DNA from: Bacteroidales bacterium
Lineage (GTDB): Bacteria; Bacteroidota; Bacteroidia; Bacteroidales; UBA1715
Length of the DNA: 64,000 nt
Reading direction: 5' to 3'
NCBI GenBank assembly: GCA_017516865.1
Contig: JAFXAU010000025.1
Coordinates: forward strand, 62,001 to 126,000
Part shown: in pieces, positions 17,451-28,100 of the stretch
Layout: each line of letters opens with the position of its first letter
Numbering within the stretch: the stretch's first letter is position 1
The notes under the pieces: model-generated
Seen by the model: the letters and a program-made list of their open reading frames with translations, nothing else
Database searches by the model: none
Told to the model about the DNA's origin: nothing
Program-made: the position numbers and the translations under genes

Positions 17451-18265
17451 TATTCTGCTCCTTCGAGATTTTGACGTTCTTTTTTAAATAAATCTTTTAC
17501 AACGTACACGTAGTCAAGTCTTTTGAAATCGGTCGAAAGCAGTACGTCTGCCGAAAAGAAGTTGTCGTTCTGATAAAACGACTCCACCGTTCCGACCATA
17601 ATTCCGCTTGGGAATAAGTTTGAATATGAATTTGTGACTAACGTGTCGCCGTTTTTAATCACCGCATGAAGTGGAATTTCTTCCAAAGTTGCTAATTTGT
17701 AATTCTGCCCCGACCAACTTAATGAACCATAAAATCCTGAATTTTTGAATCGTGTGCTTACTTTGAAGTTCGTATTCAAAACCGTCATAATGAGCGAATA
17801 ATGCTGTGATGTACGGACGACGACGCCGACAATTCCCGTCGGGCAAATCACCGCCATGTTTTTTTGTATTCCCTGCTTCCAGCCTTTGTTTATGACAATG
17901 AAATTCTGAATTTTATTGATTGAATTATTGAGAACTTTTGCAGGAATATATTCGTATTGCTGTTCATACTCCGTGTCTTCTACAACAGAAGAATTTACCG
18001 CATTGTCGTATTGCGAAAACTCTTGATTTTCATAAAGTTTTGCATTTTCTTCGACTAATCTGCGGTTTGCAAATTCAAGATAGAAGTATTGTGTGATTTT
18101 ATGTGTGACGGAGTGTAATTTACCTTGAAACGCCGTAGAAACAGCTCCGTATTGACTTTTTTGTGGTTCGTTGAAGTTTACGATAAGAATAAAAGAAATT
18201 ATCTGCAATACAAAGAAGAGCAATATAAAACTATGCTTCTCTATGAAGGCAAATAATTCTTTCAT
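17450..18265 (-). CDS. mreC: Rod shape-determining protein MreC
   Basis: 271 residues: an N-terminal membrane helix (about 12-30), a periplasmic coiled coil (about 60-90), and the beta domains with KVLNNSINKIQNFIVINKG and GVVVRTSQHYSLIMTVLN. MreC is the periplasmic scaffold that activates the PBP2-RodA pair. Starts 12 bases after mreB; the ATG of mreD overlaps its stop. Confidence 0.93.
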   Translation of the reverse strand: MKELFAFIEKHSFILLFFVLQIISFILIVNFNEPQKSQYGAVSTAFQGKLHSVTHKITQYFYLEFANRRLVEENAKLYENQEFSQYDNAVNSSVVEDTEYEQQYEYIPAKVLNNSINKIQNFIVINKGWKQGIQKNMAVICPTGIVGVVVRTSQHYSLIMTVLNTNFKVSTRFKNSGFYGSLSWSGQNYKLATLEEIPLHAVIKNGDTLVTNSYSNLFPSGIMVGTVESFYQNDNFFSADVLLSTDFKRLDYVYVVKDLFKKERQNLEGAE

Positions 18266-18277
18266 TCGTATACGTCA

Positions 18278-19303
18278 TTAGCGAATCAGGAACTGATATT
18301 TATCAATATTCTTCAGTGCAATACCTGTACCGCGTGCAACTGAGTGTAGCGGGTCTTCTGCAATCTTGAATTTGATACCTGTTTTGCGTTGTAATCTTTC
18401 TGCCAAGCCCTTCAACAATGCACCACCGCCTGTCAGCCAAATACCATCGCGGGAAATGTCGGAATACAATTCAGGAGGAGTTGCCTCCAATGCTGCGACA
18501 ACGGCATTTTCAATTTGTGTCAGTGGTTCGTCGAGCCACGCTGCGATTTCTCTGTGGGAAATAGGAATTTCCAACGGAGCTGCCGTAACTTGGTGAGGAC
18601 CTCTTACGAGATATTCTGTAGGAGGATTTTCGAGATCGGAAAGTGCTGAGCCGACACTCATCTTGATTTCTTCGGCAGTACGTTCACCCACTTTTATGCT
18701 GTGGTTTGCACGCAACGCTTCTTGAATTTTAGACGTAAATACGTCGCCGGCAACTTTTATAGACTTGTCGCATACGATACCGCCTAAGGCTATAACGGCG
18801 ATTTCGGTTGTACCGCCACCTATGTCCACAATCATATTTCCTTGTGGTTCTTCAACGTCCAATCCAATACCGATTGCAGCAGCCATCGGTTCGTGAATCA
18901 TGTACACTTCACGACCGCCGGCATTTTCGGCAGAGTCACGAACGGCACGAAGTTCTACTTCGGTACAGCCTGACGGAATACAAATCACAATTTTCAACGA
19001 TGGAGTAAACAAATGCGATTTGTTGTGTTCCATCATCTTAATCATACCGCGAATCATTATTTCGGCACATTTAAAGTCGGCAATCACACCGTCTTTCATC
19101 GGTCGAACAACTTTCAATCCTTCGTGAGCCTTACCCATCATCTGGCGAGCTTTCGTTCCGATTGCCACCGCCTGCTGGGTTTGAGTATCCAATGTTACGA
19201 TACTCGGTTCGTCAACAACAACTTTATCATCTTGAATGATGATTGTGTTTGCCGTTCCTAAGTCTATTGCAATTTCTTGCGAGAGAAATGAAAATAATCC
19301 CAT
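18278..19303 (-). CDS. mreB: Actin-like cell-shape protein MreB
   Basis: 341 residues of the MreB/FtsA actin-like ATPase family. Phosphate loop IDLGTANT (14-21), the second phosphate motif VDIGGGTTEIAVI (near 163), and the adenosine motif TGGGALLKGL (near 295) are all present. It forms membrane-bound filaments that guide the elongasome. It follows purH by 13 bases and leads the mreC-mreD-mrdA-rodA series; the purH-mreB junction is a conserved Bacteroidales arrangement. Confidence 0.96.
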   Translation of the reverse strand: MGLFSFLSQEIAIDLGTANTIIIQDDKVVVDEPSIVTLDTQTQQAVAIGTKARQMMGKAHEGLKVVRPMKDGVIADFKCAEIMIRGMIKMMEHNKSHLFTPSLKIVICIPSGCTEVELRAVRDSAENAGGREVYMIHEPMAAAIGIGLDVEEPQGNMIVDIGGGTTEIAVIALGGIVCDKSIKVAGDVFTSKIQEALRANHSIKVGERTAEEIKMSVGSALSDLENPPTEYLVRGPHQVTAAPLEIPISHREIAAWLDEPLTQIENAVVAALEATPPELYSDISRDGIWLTGGGALLKGLAERLQRKTGIKFKIAEDPLHSVARGTGIALKNIDKYQFLIR

Positions 19304-19316
19304 TGTTTTCTATATT

Positions 19317-20906
19317 TTAATGTTTGAAATGTCTTCTTCCTGTAAACACCATTGCTATGCCGAACTCGTTGCATGCGTCAATTACTTCCTCGTCGCGGAT
19401 GCTACCGCCTGGCTGAACAATGTATTTAATGCCAAATTCGTTGCATGCTTCCACGCTGTCTTTGAATGGGAAGAACGCATCGGAAATCAATACAGAATCC
19501 TCTATTTTGCATCCTTGTTTCAAGTTGAAACGTGGAATTGTCAAACGTTGCAAACTGTCGATACGGTTTGGCTGGCCCATTCCCGCACCTGTCAACCAAT
19601 ACGAGCCGTCTTCCGCCTGCGAAACGAGCGACATCGAGTTGCTTTTCAAGTATTTGCATGCTTGTGTGCCGAATTTTGCCAAATCAATTTGTTTTTCGCT
19701 GAACGTTTTGTTCGTAACTGGCTTGTATTCTGTGTCCATACCTTCGTCTTCGTCTTGTACCAACAGACCGCCGTTTACCGAACGATACAATTTCTCGCCT
19801 GTGATAGCAGGTTTAACTGGCGTTACCAAAACACGAAGATTTTTCTTCTTTGCCAAAATTTCTTTTGCTTCTGCTGTGTATGACGGAGCAATCATAATTT
19901 CGATGAATTTGCCCGTGAACCAGTTTGCAATTTCAGCATCAACTTCGCTTGTGAAGCAAACTATGCCGCCGTATGCGCTCACTGGGTCGCCCGCCCAAGC
20001 CAATTCCAACGCACGCATCGGTGTGCTTGCAACAGCCAAACCGCAAGGATTCAAGTGTTTTACAACCGAAACGGCTACTTTATTTGGAACATTTTCCACC
20101 GAATTGTATGCGTCGCTCGCCGATTTCCAAGCTGCGTCGGCATCAAGCATATTGTTGTACGAAATTTCCTTTCCTTGCAGACAAGGTGAATTTGCCAACG
20201 TATGTTCCAAATTTGTGTTTGCAAATTGGTAGAACACAGCTTTTTGGTGTGGATTTTCGCCATAGCGGAGAACTTTCCCGTTTGTCAGGCTGATTTTTTC
20301 GGAACCTTCGTTGCCTTGGTTGAAGTAGTTGAAGATTGCCGAATCGTAGTGCGAGGATACATTGAATGCGTCGCAGGCGAAACTTTTTCTGTCTTCGATT
20401 GAGCTAACACCTTGTTTTTCAGCCAACAAAGCATCAAGTTTGCCGTATTGTTGTTTTGAAGCAACGATAATCACATCTTTGAAATTCTTTGCCGCAGCAC
20501 GAATCAAAGATATTCCGCCGATGTCGATTTTTTCAATAATGTCTTGTTCCGCAGCGCCCGAAGCAACTGTCTGTTCAAATGGATACAAGTCAACTATCAC
20601 CAAATCAATTTCAGGAATTTGATATTGAGCCATTTGTGCCTGGTCGCCTTCGTTGTCGCGACGTGCAAGAATACCGCCAAAAACTTTTGGATGAAGCGTT
20701 TTTACACGACCGCCGAGAATTGACGGATACGAAGTCAAACTTTCAACGGGAGTGACATTGCATCCCAATGACTCCAAAAATGTCTGCGTTCCGCCAGTTG
20801 AGTAGAACGTAATCCCTAAATCTTTCAATTTCAGTACTATGCTATCCAAGCCGTCCTTGTGATAGACTGAAATTAACGCCGATTTGATTTTTTTATCTGC
20901 ACTCAT
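19317..20906 (-). CDS. purH: Bifunctional AICAR transformylase / IMP cyclohydrolase
   Basis: 529 residues carrying the last two steps of IMP synthesis. The N-terminal MGS-like cyclohydrolase domain (about 1-200) shows FYSTGGTQTFLESLG and GGRVKTLHPK; the transformylase domain (about 200-529) has the catalytic KHLNPCG motif and the C-terminal PGGSIRDEEVIDACNE. The full length matches the family. A -7 box TACTTTTG lies on the minus strand at 20934-20927, about 20 bases before the ATG, so this is probably the promoter for the purH-mre operon. Confidence 0.96.
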   Translation of the reverse strand: MSADKKIKSALISVYHKDGLDSIVLKLKDLGITFYSTGGTQTFLESLGCNVTPVESLTSYPSILGGRVKTLHPKVFGGILARRDNEGDQAQMAQYQIPEIDLVIVDLYPFEQTVASGAAEQDIIEKIDIGGISLIRAAAKNFKDVIIVASKQQYGKLDALLAEKQGVSSIEDRKSFACDAFNVSSHYDSAIFNYFNQGNEGSEKISLTNGKVLRYGENPHQKAVFYQFANTNLEHTLANSPCLQGKEISYNNMLDADAAWKSASDAYNSVENVPNKVAVSVVKHLNPCGLAVASTPMRALELAWAGDPVSAYGGIVCFTSEVDAEIANWFTGKFIEIMIAPSYTAEAKEILAKKKNLRVLVTPVKPAITGEKLYRSVNGGLLVQDEDEGMDTEYKPVTNKTFSEKQIDLAKFGTQACKYLKSNSMSLVSQAEDGSYWLTGAGMGQPNRIDSLQRLTIPRFNLKQGCKIEDSVLISDAFFPFKDSVEACNEFGIKYIVQPGGSIRDEEVIDACNEFGIAMVFTGRRHFKH

Positions 20907-20947
20907 TATCTCAATTTTTATCTAAACAAAAGTAAAATTTTTATTCG

Positions 20948-21952
20948 TTATTCTGTTTTAAAAGCAAATTTCCTTACAAAAATATTTGTACCAACGCGCA
21001 AAGGGCTATCCACCGTGGCTTTGTTGATTTTTGCGAGTCGATTTGCCTGTATTCCGTAAAGTTGAGCAATCGAATAGAATGTTTCACCTTCGGCAACTTT
21101 ATGCGTCTGATATTTACTTTCGGCACGTAAAGCCTTTCGCTCTAAGTAAACAATCTCATTTTCAGAAATTTCGTGTCCGATTTTGAAATCGTTTACGTCA
21201 TATAGTTTCCACATTGGAATGCCAAAATCCTTCGATACGGCAAAAATGCTTTCGTTCTTTTGTAGAATCACGTATTTTTTACCGTTGTTCTTATAAACTT
21301 TTCGTCCCCGCTTCGTTGCGATGCTTTTGTTTTCGAGCAATTTTGGCGGTTCTACTGTAGACGCAGGTGCTTCAACGTCAACGACTTCCGCATGTTCTTC
21401 TTTTTCTTTTTGTTTGTCTTTTTCATCGAACATTTCAGCAGTCATCGTGTCGTATTTGTACAACTGAAAATCTTCGATGATTTTAATGAGCATTTTCGGA
21501 TAATCAGGATTCGTAGCGTAGCCGGCACGTTTCAGACCGTATGCCCACGAAGTGAAGTCGTTTTTGTCAAATTCAAATAAAAACGCATATCGTTGACCGT
21601 TTCGCAGGAAATTTGAGTGGTCAATGTATGAATCATAAACTTTGTCATAAACGCGGAAACATTCGCCTTTGGCGTCGTCGTCGTGGTAAATGCGTTTTCC
21701 TTGCCACGAAGAGTGGCATTTTATTCCGAAATGATTATTTGAGGCGATAGACAAGTCGCTGTTTCCGTTGCTCGATTCCAAACAAGCCTGAGCAAGCGTG
21801 ATGCTCGCAGGAATGCCCACACGTTGCATTTCCTGCACAGCCAATTTTGCATATTTCTCAATATACTCCTCGCGCGACATTTTTGTACCTTGAGCAATGC
21901 TCAGAAGGCTTATGCCGCACAGCAGTACCAAACTTGTTATCGTTCTTTTCAT
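20948..21952 (-). CDS. Secreted glucosaminidase (FlgJ/LytD-like) with LysM domains
   Basis: 334 residues. A signal peptide (MKRTITSLVLLCGISLLSIAQG) precedes an endo-beta-N-acetylglucosaminidase domain (about 25-165) with the family pattern GIPASITLAQACLESSNGNS and NNHFGIKCHSSW; Glu in LESSNG is the expected catalytic acid. Two LysM-type modules follow (about 225-275 and 285-330: YQTHKVAEGETFYSIAQLYG), binding glycan. It trims peptidoglycan in the periplasm. A -7 box TAATTTTG lies on the minus strand at 21993-21986. Adjacent to, but probably separate from, the purH-mre operon. Confidence 0.9.
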   Translation of the reverse strand: MKRTITSLVLLCGISLLSIAQGTKMSREEYIEKYAKLAVQEMQRVGIPASITLAQACLESSNGNSDLSIASNNHFGIKCHSSWQGKRIYHDDDAKGECFRVYDKVYDSYIDHSNFLRNGQRYAFLFEFDKNDFTSWAYGLKRAGYATNPDYPKMLIKIIEDFQLYKYDTMTAEMFDEKDKQKEKEEHAEVVDVEAPASTVEPPKLLENKSIATKRGRKVYKNNGKKYVILQKNESIFAVSKDFGIPMWKLYDVNDFKIGHEISENEIVYLERKALRAESKYQTHKVAEGETFYSIAQLYGIQANRLAKINKATVDSPLRVGTNIFVRKFAFKTE

Positions 21953-22062
21953 CTAAAAGAGATTACACCCACGTTTTGACGTTCCCAAAATTACTGAACG
22001 TCAGCAATTTTTAAGAGCATTTTTATAAAAGAATTTCACAAGTTATCATCAATGTAATTTAT

Positions 22063-22092
22063 TGCAGAAACGACGTGCACATCGTCTCTGCA
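22063..22092. repeat. REP-like palindrome, degenerate
   Basis: 30-bp inverted repeat, TGCAGAAACGA against TCGTCTCTGCA with one mismatch and a GTGCAC centre. Shares the ACG...CGTCTCT theme of the other intergenic palindromes. Confidence 0.6.
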
Positions 22093-22114
22093 TTACGTTC
22101 CGTGATGATATATC

Positions 22115-22144
22115 TGTAGCGACGTGCCATGGCGCGTCGCTACA
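22115..22144. repeat. REP-like palindrome
   Basis: 30-bp inverted repeat with perfect arms TGTAGCGACG and CGTCGCTACA around a near-palindromic TGCCATGGCG centre. It ends 5 bases after the stop codon of the giant minus-strand gene and may act in 3' end formation. Confidence 0.7.
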
Positions 22145-22149
22145 AGGGA

Positions 22150-25100
22150 TTATTCCACAATAATTTTAACTATTTGTTTGCCAACCGTCACGACATACAC
22201 TCCGTCAAGTTTGACAGATACCGAGAAATTATCTTGTTTCTGTGCATTCACAAGTTTGTGACCGTTAATGTCGTAAACCGTGATTTCTAAGCAATCGGGA
22301 TTGTTCACGTAGATTGTGTGACCGACAGAATAGACATTTGCGTTGGATTCTGCAATCGTGCGAATGGCAACATCTTCGAGGGTTTCAACTTCTGCAATGT
22401 TGGAAATAGCAAGAACAAACGGTCCCGATTCGGCTTTCAGGAACTGGGTTTTCGGATTTACCACTTCGGGTAGTTTTACGCCGACGTAGTATGAAATCAC
22501 GTTGCTGATTGCCGTATCGACAGTGTATGACGTGAAGTTTGCCGAAAGCGTAGCCAAGGTATCGACAAGGATTTTGCCGTTTTCCTTGTGTTTGCACATC
22601 ACTATAAACGACTCGTAATCAATACCTTCGTATGCGTTCCAAATCAGGTTCGTCTGATTTTTATTCTCCTCGGTGTCGGCACCGGCAACTTTGGCAATGT
22701 GCATCGTGGTGTGATGCTCGCTCATCTCGGTTTCCTCGCCGCACACGTCGGTTGCGGAAATCTTGTATCGCCACGGTTGAATGTTCGGATCGGCTTCTTC
22801 ATCTTCGTAAACGCTTAATTCCGAATATTTTACCTGTGCAATTTCTTCAAAAACATCTTTTCTTTCCGATTCACGGTAAATCGTGTAGAAATCTATCAAG
22901 TCGGTGTTTTCCTTCAACCAAACCACCAAGTTCTTGCCCGTTTGTTCGCTCACGGTCACGAGGGCGATTTCGGGCTGTTTCAACGAAATTGAAGGAACGG
23001 TTACGTCCAATGTTGCAGTACAATTGTTCTCGTCGGTCACAACCAGAGTGTAGTCGCCTACACTGACGTTCATCAAATTCTTGCTTGAACGGCCATTGTT
23101 CCAATGATAGATAAGATTGTCGTCACCGCTGATGATTACCGCTCCGCTCTTTTCGTTGCAGGCGGTAGAAATGACATTAGATACAGTAACAACGGGTGCT
23201 TCTGGTTCTACCAAAGTATAATTATCACTGATTTGGCAGCCAGTTTCGGTGTTGGTTATCACAACGTAATAGTCGCCTTCTGCAAGGTTGGCAACGTTTT
23301 GCGTAGTTGCCTCGTTGCTCCACGCAAATGAGGCGTTTTCGGCACCTGTCAAGGTAATTGAGATTGCACCGTCGGCGTTGGAGCAAGTAGGATTTTTGAT
23401 TTTTGCCGACATCTTCATTTCTTCTGGTTGAGAAACCGTGAATGTTTTGTTGTAAACACAATTTTCGTTATCGGTTATTACGACTGAATAGTTACCAGCA
23501 ACTATGTTGCGAATCGTGTCTTCCACCGAAGTTTCGTTTTCCCATTTCGTTGTGTATGGTTCAGCCGCGTTCGTCACCTTCAGGGCGATTTCGCCGTCGC
23601 TTTCGCCGAAGCAAGACACGTTTGTGATTGTTTCCTCAACTTGAATGTTGCAAGCAAGTACGACAGTTGCCGTCGCCTTCACCGTGTTCTTTTCGCCGTT
23701 TGGCAATGTCGCCGTCACGGTGATTTCTGCTGAACCTTCGTATTCATACACAGTAAGGAACAGTTTGCCGTCGCTCACTGTTGCCGCCACCACGTTTGGA
23801 GCGGAACTTGCGGCACTGTATGAAATTTCACTACCTTCGGTAGTGACGAAAAGGTCGGTAAGGTCGATTGGAGCAGCTTCTCTTTCTGTTTTTAGCGTTG
23901 GGATTTCGAGAACGCCACTGATTTGAACTTTCTCTTTCTCCTTGAAGTTGGCAACCAATGTCGTGTCTTTCGTCACCGTCAGCTGTATTCTCTCGTCTTT
24001 CAGCTCTCCGTTGTTCCAGCCGATGAACTCGTAGCCCTCGTTGGCAACTGCCTTCAGCGTCGCAGTCGATTTGTATTCAACATAACCTTCGCCTATGACG
24101 GTTCCCATAATCTTGCTGTAATCAACGGAAACTTTGTACTCGTTGATAGTCCATTTGGCGTAGAACGTCTTGTCGCCTGTTTCGCTCGACAAGATTGACA
24201 ATATGGTTGAACCGATATACGATGAATTGCTGTACCAGCCAGCAAATGTGTAGCCCTCTTTGGTCACGTCGGTCGGCAAGGTTGCGCCTTTACCATATTC
24301 GTAACGTTCTATATTTTGTCCTTCGGCGATTGTGCCTTCGTTGGTTACAAGAGTTACTTTATAAGTGTTTACAATCCAATTTGCATAAAATGCTTTATTA
24401 CCGAGTTCGACAGACGAAATCATTGCAACGCGTTCGCCTTCAAATTCGGCATTGTCGTACCAGCCGTCGAAGGTGAAACCTGTTTTTGTCACATCGCTTG
24501 GAAGAATTACGGTCGTGCCGTAGATGTAGTTTTTCACATTTCCGTTGTTGATTGTTCCACCGTTTGGTTCGAACGTGATTGAATATGAATTAACAAGCCA
24601 ATTTGCATAGAATGCCTTATCGCCGATTTCGTTTGAAGAGATTGATTGAACGGCCGAACCGAGATATGACGAATTGGTGTACCAGCCGCCGAACGTGTAG
24701 CCGTCTCTCGTAATATTTGTAGGCAAGGTTGCTCCTTTGCCGTAGGTGTATCGTTCCACATTGCCAGAATTGATAACGCCACCGTTGGTTTCGAGAGTTA
24801 CGATGTACGAATTCACGTTCCAGTTAGCATAAAAGGTGAGATTTCCCGTCTTCGACTCGGAAATGCGTGTGACGCGTGCCGTTGCGCAGTCTTTGTCGGC
24901 GTACCAGCCATCGAAGGTGTAGCCGGTCTTGGTCACGTCGGACGGGAGCGGAATGCCGTAGCCGTAGGTGTAGTTCGCCACGTTGCCCGAGTTGATGGTT
25001 CCGCCATTCGCTTCGAGTGTGACGGTGTATGAGTTCACATTCCATTTTGCCCAAAATTCCTTGTTACCGATTTCGGTTGACGAAATTGCCTGCACGGCTT

Positions 25101-28100
25101 CGCCTACATACGCCGAATTGGTGTACCAGCCGCCGAAGGTGTAGCCCTCGCGTGTAGGAACAGGCAGTGTGATTTCGCTGCCTATGCGGTAGGTGGCGGG
25201 AACGTCGTCGTCGCCAATGGTGCCGCCGTTGTAGTTGAGCGTGATGTCGTAGTCAACCACGCTCCAGTCGGCCCAAAATTCGCGTTCGCCAAATTCGGTT
25301 GTGGAAATAAGCGTGACGGGGTTACCCGTACGTTGTTCGTTGTCGTACCAACCACGGAACAGATAGCCACGTTGCGTAACGTCGGCTGGAAGAACCACGC
25401 CCACGGTGTAGGTGTACGAGTCAACCACCACGTTGTTTATAGTGCCGCCGTTGGTGTGGAACGTGATTGGATAATCCTGTTCCTTCCAACGAGCCCAGAA
25501 CTGCTTGTCGCCCAAGTCGGTGTCGGTGATTTCGGTGAACGCCGAGCCGATGAAGCTTGAATTGTCGTACCAGCCGGCAAAGTCGTAGCCAGTCTTTGTC
25601 ACATTTGAAGGAAGTTCCGTGCGTCTGCCGTATTTATAGAGCACCACGTTGCCGCTGTTGATTGTGCCGCCGTTGGTGTGCAAGGTCACAAAGTAACCGT
25701 TTTCCTCCCATTTTGCCCAAAATTCCTTGTTGCCGAACTCAGCCACGGAAACCATGCTCACCGCGTCGCCCTCGCAGAGTTCGTTGTCGTACCAGCCGGC
25801 GAACATGTGGCCGTCGCGCTCCATATTGGAGTACGACGGAAGAACAGCACCCACGCCGAAAGTGTAGTTCGCCACATTACCAGTAATGATGGTTCCGCCG
25901 TTTTCGTGGAGCGTAATCCCATACGTTATCGGGTTCCATTTTGCATAGAATGTCTTGTCGCCGTATTCCGACGAGGCGATTTTTGTGACAGCCGTGCCTG
26001 TGCAGTTCACGTTGGCGAACCAGCCGCCGAAGGTACAGCCGTCCTTCTTGATGGCGGGAAGCGTGACTTCGGTGCCGTAGTGGTACGAAGTGGCATAGTC
26101 GTCGGTGGTGATGGTTCCGCCGTTGTTGTTGAACGAGATTACATAGTCGCGAACCGTCCAGAAGGCGTAGAGCGTAATGTCGGACGTGTTTTTATAGCGT
26201 GCCACAGCCGATTTTCCCTCATACGTGTAATACTGCACGCCGCCGCCGTTCTCCTCGGTGAAATATCCGCCGAAGGCGTATCCAACGCTGTCGGGACAGA
26301 TAACGACCTGCAACGGTGCGTCGTAGGTCGCCTCGATTGAAGCCGTGCCGAGCGTGGTCGGCTCACCTTGGCTGAATGTTACGGTGTAGGTGTTAGGTTT
26401 CCACACGGCGAAAAGTTCCACCACCTCGTTGTTCACGTCGGTGAGGTTCTTCACGCTCTGACCGTCGGTGTAGGTGATTGACGACGCCTGTGCGGCCGTA
26501 GCCCAGCCGAGGAACTCGTAACCCGTGCGGGTGTAGGTGTTCGCAGCAAGCGGCGACTCGGCGTCGTAGGTGCAGGCGCTGTTAGGCATTGGCTCGGAAC
26601 CGTCGGCACCTGCGGGATTGTATGCTATGTAGTACGTGTTTGTGGTCCATTTTGCGTAGAAAGTCTTGTCGCCCATATCGGTGGCGCCGATGGAATAGAC
26701 GGGGTCGCCCGTGAGTTCGGCATTGGGATACCAGCCGTAGAACGTGTAGCCGGGCTTTTCAAGCACGGGGAGCTGCAGGGCGGTGCCATAGACGTGCGTT
26801 GTCACGTCGATGTCCGACGAAAGTTCCGCACCGTTGCCCACGAGCGTCACCTTGAACTGTTTCGGGCTCCATTTTGCGTAGAAAGTCTTGTTGCCCATAT
26901 CGGTGGGATAGATTTCCGCCACGGGGCTTCCCGTAAGGGATTCGCTGGCGAACCAGCCCTCGAAGTTGTGGCCGGTCTTTTCGATGTTGGTAGGCAGCGT
27001 GGCTCCCACCGAATAGGTGTAGCGGCCGAAATTGCCGTCGATTATGGTACCGCCGTTAGGATTGAGCGAAACGGCGTAGGTGGGATACATTCTGAAGTTA
27101 GGCACGGAATTGTTGGCCGAAATTGACGAAACCGAGGCGGTATTGCCGCAGGCGTCGGTAACGGTGCCGTTGATGCCCGTAACCTTCACAGTTCCCGTGA
27201 TGCCCGAAGCCGCCGTGGTTGTGAGGTCGGAGTAGAACACCAGCGTGTTGGTGTTGAGACCGCAGGCATAGTTGAACGAGAACGCCCGCGAGCCGATGCT
27301 GACCGATGCGCCCGAAACGTTGCCCGTGACAGGTTCGTTGAAGTGGACAGCCACATAGAGTCGTTCGCCGCTGGTGTAAATACGGTTGACGTTCGCCGAA
27401 ATTCCCGTGATGACGGGGGCGGCGTTGTCGTACATTTTTATATTTGCAACAACAGGTTCAGATATATTTGCATAATCCGCAAGCATTATAAAACCTATGT
27501 GTTTTGTCGGGTCAATGTCCACAATCCAGCCATCGGTAACGTTCGATGTGTAACTGGGATTAACAACATATGATGGTGCTGAATTCCAGTCACTATGACC
27601 TTGAGCATCTGGTTTACTCTTACTTGGAATTACATAAGTTAAATACCAACTGTAATCTTTACGATGATAAAAATATGCATTAACAAGATTTTGATTTAAC
27701 CCTACAGGACTACAACTCTCATAATGGCGATACCCCACTATACTTTCAACCGCAAGTTCACTGGATTTTCCATCTAACGTAACACCAATGGCCTGATCTT
27801 GATCGTAAGATTGACCTCTTAGATAATAAGTAAATTGTAGGTTAAAATCGTATTTTGCTGTTTGGTCGGTAAGGGTATAATATAATTTTTGAGAATCGGT
27901 AAATGCGTCACCTATGGCATTGCTACATACACGTTCAGTTTTTGTTCGTACATGAAAATATAGTCCGTCATCCCAAGTTCCATACGAACCAGCAGGACAA
28001 ATAGTCTGTTGTGAAGTCACAGAGATATCGCTTGCCGAAATAACCGTAGCGTCGTCCCACCAGCCAGTGGCGCGAGGCGTGTTGGCCATGGAGTTGTTGT

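Noticed and set aside
25333..26340. Plus-strand ORFs across the giant adhesin gene
   Set aside because: They arise from the low stop-codon density opposite a repetitive GC-richer gene; composition is Arg/His/Val-rich nonsense without homology to known folds.
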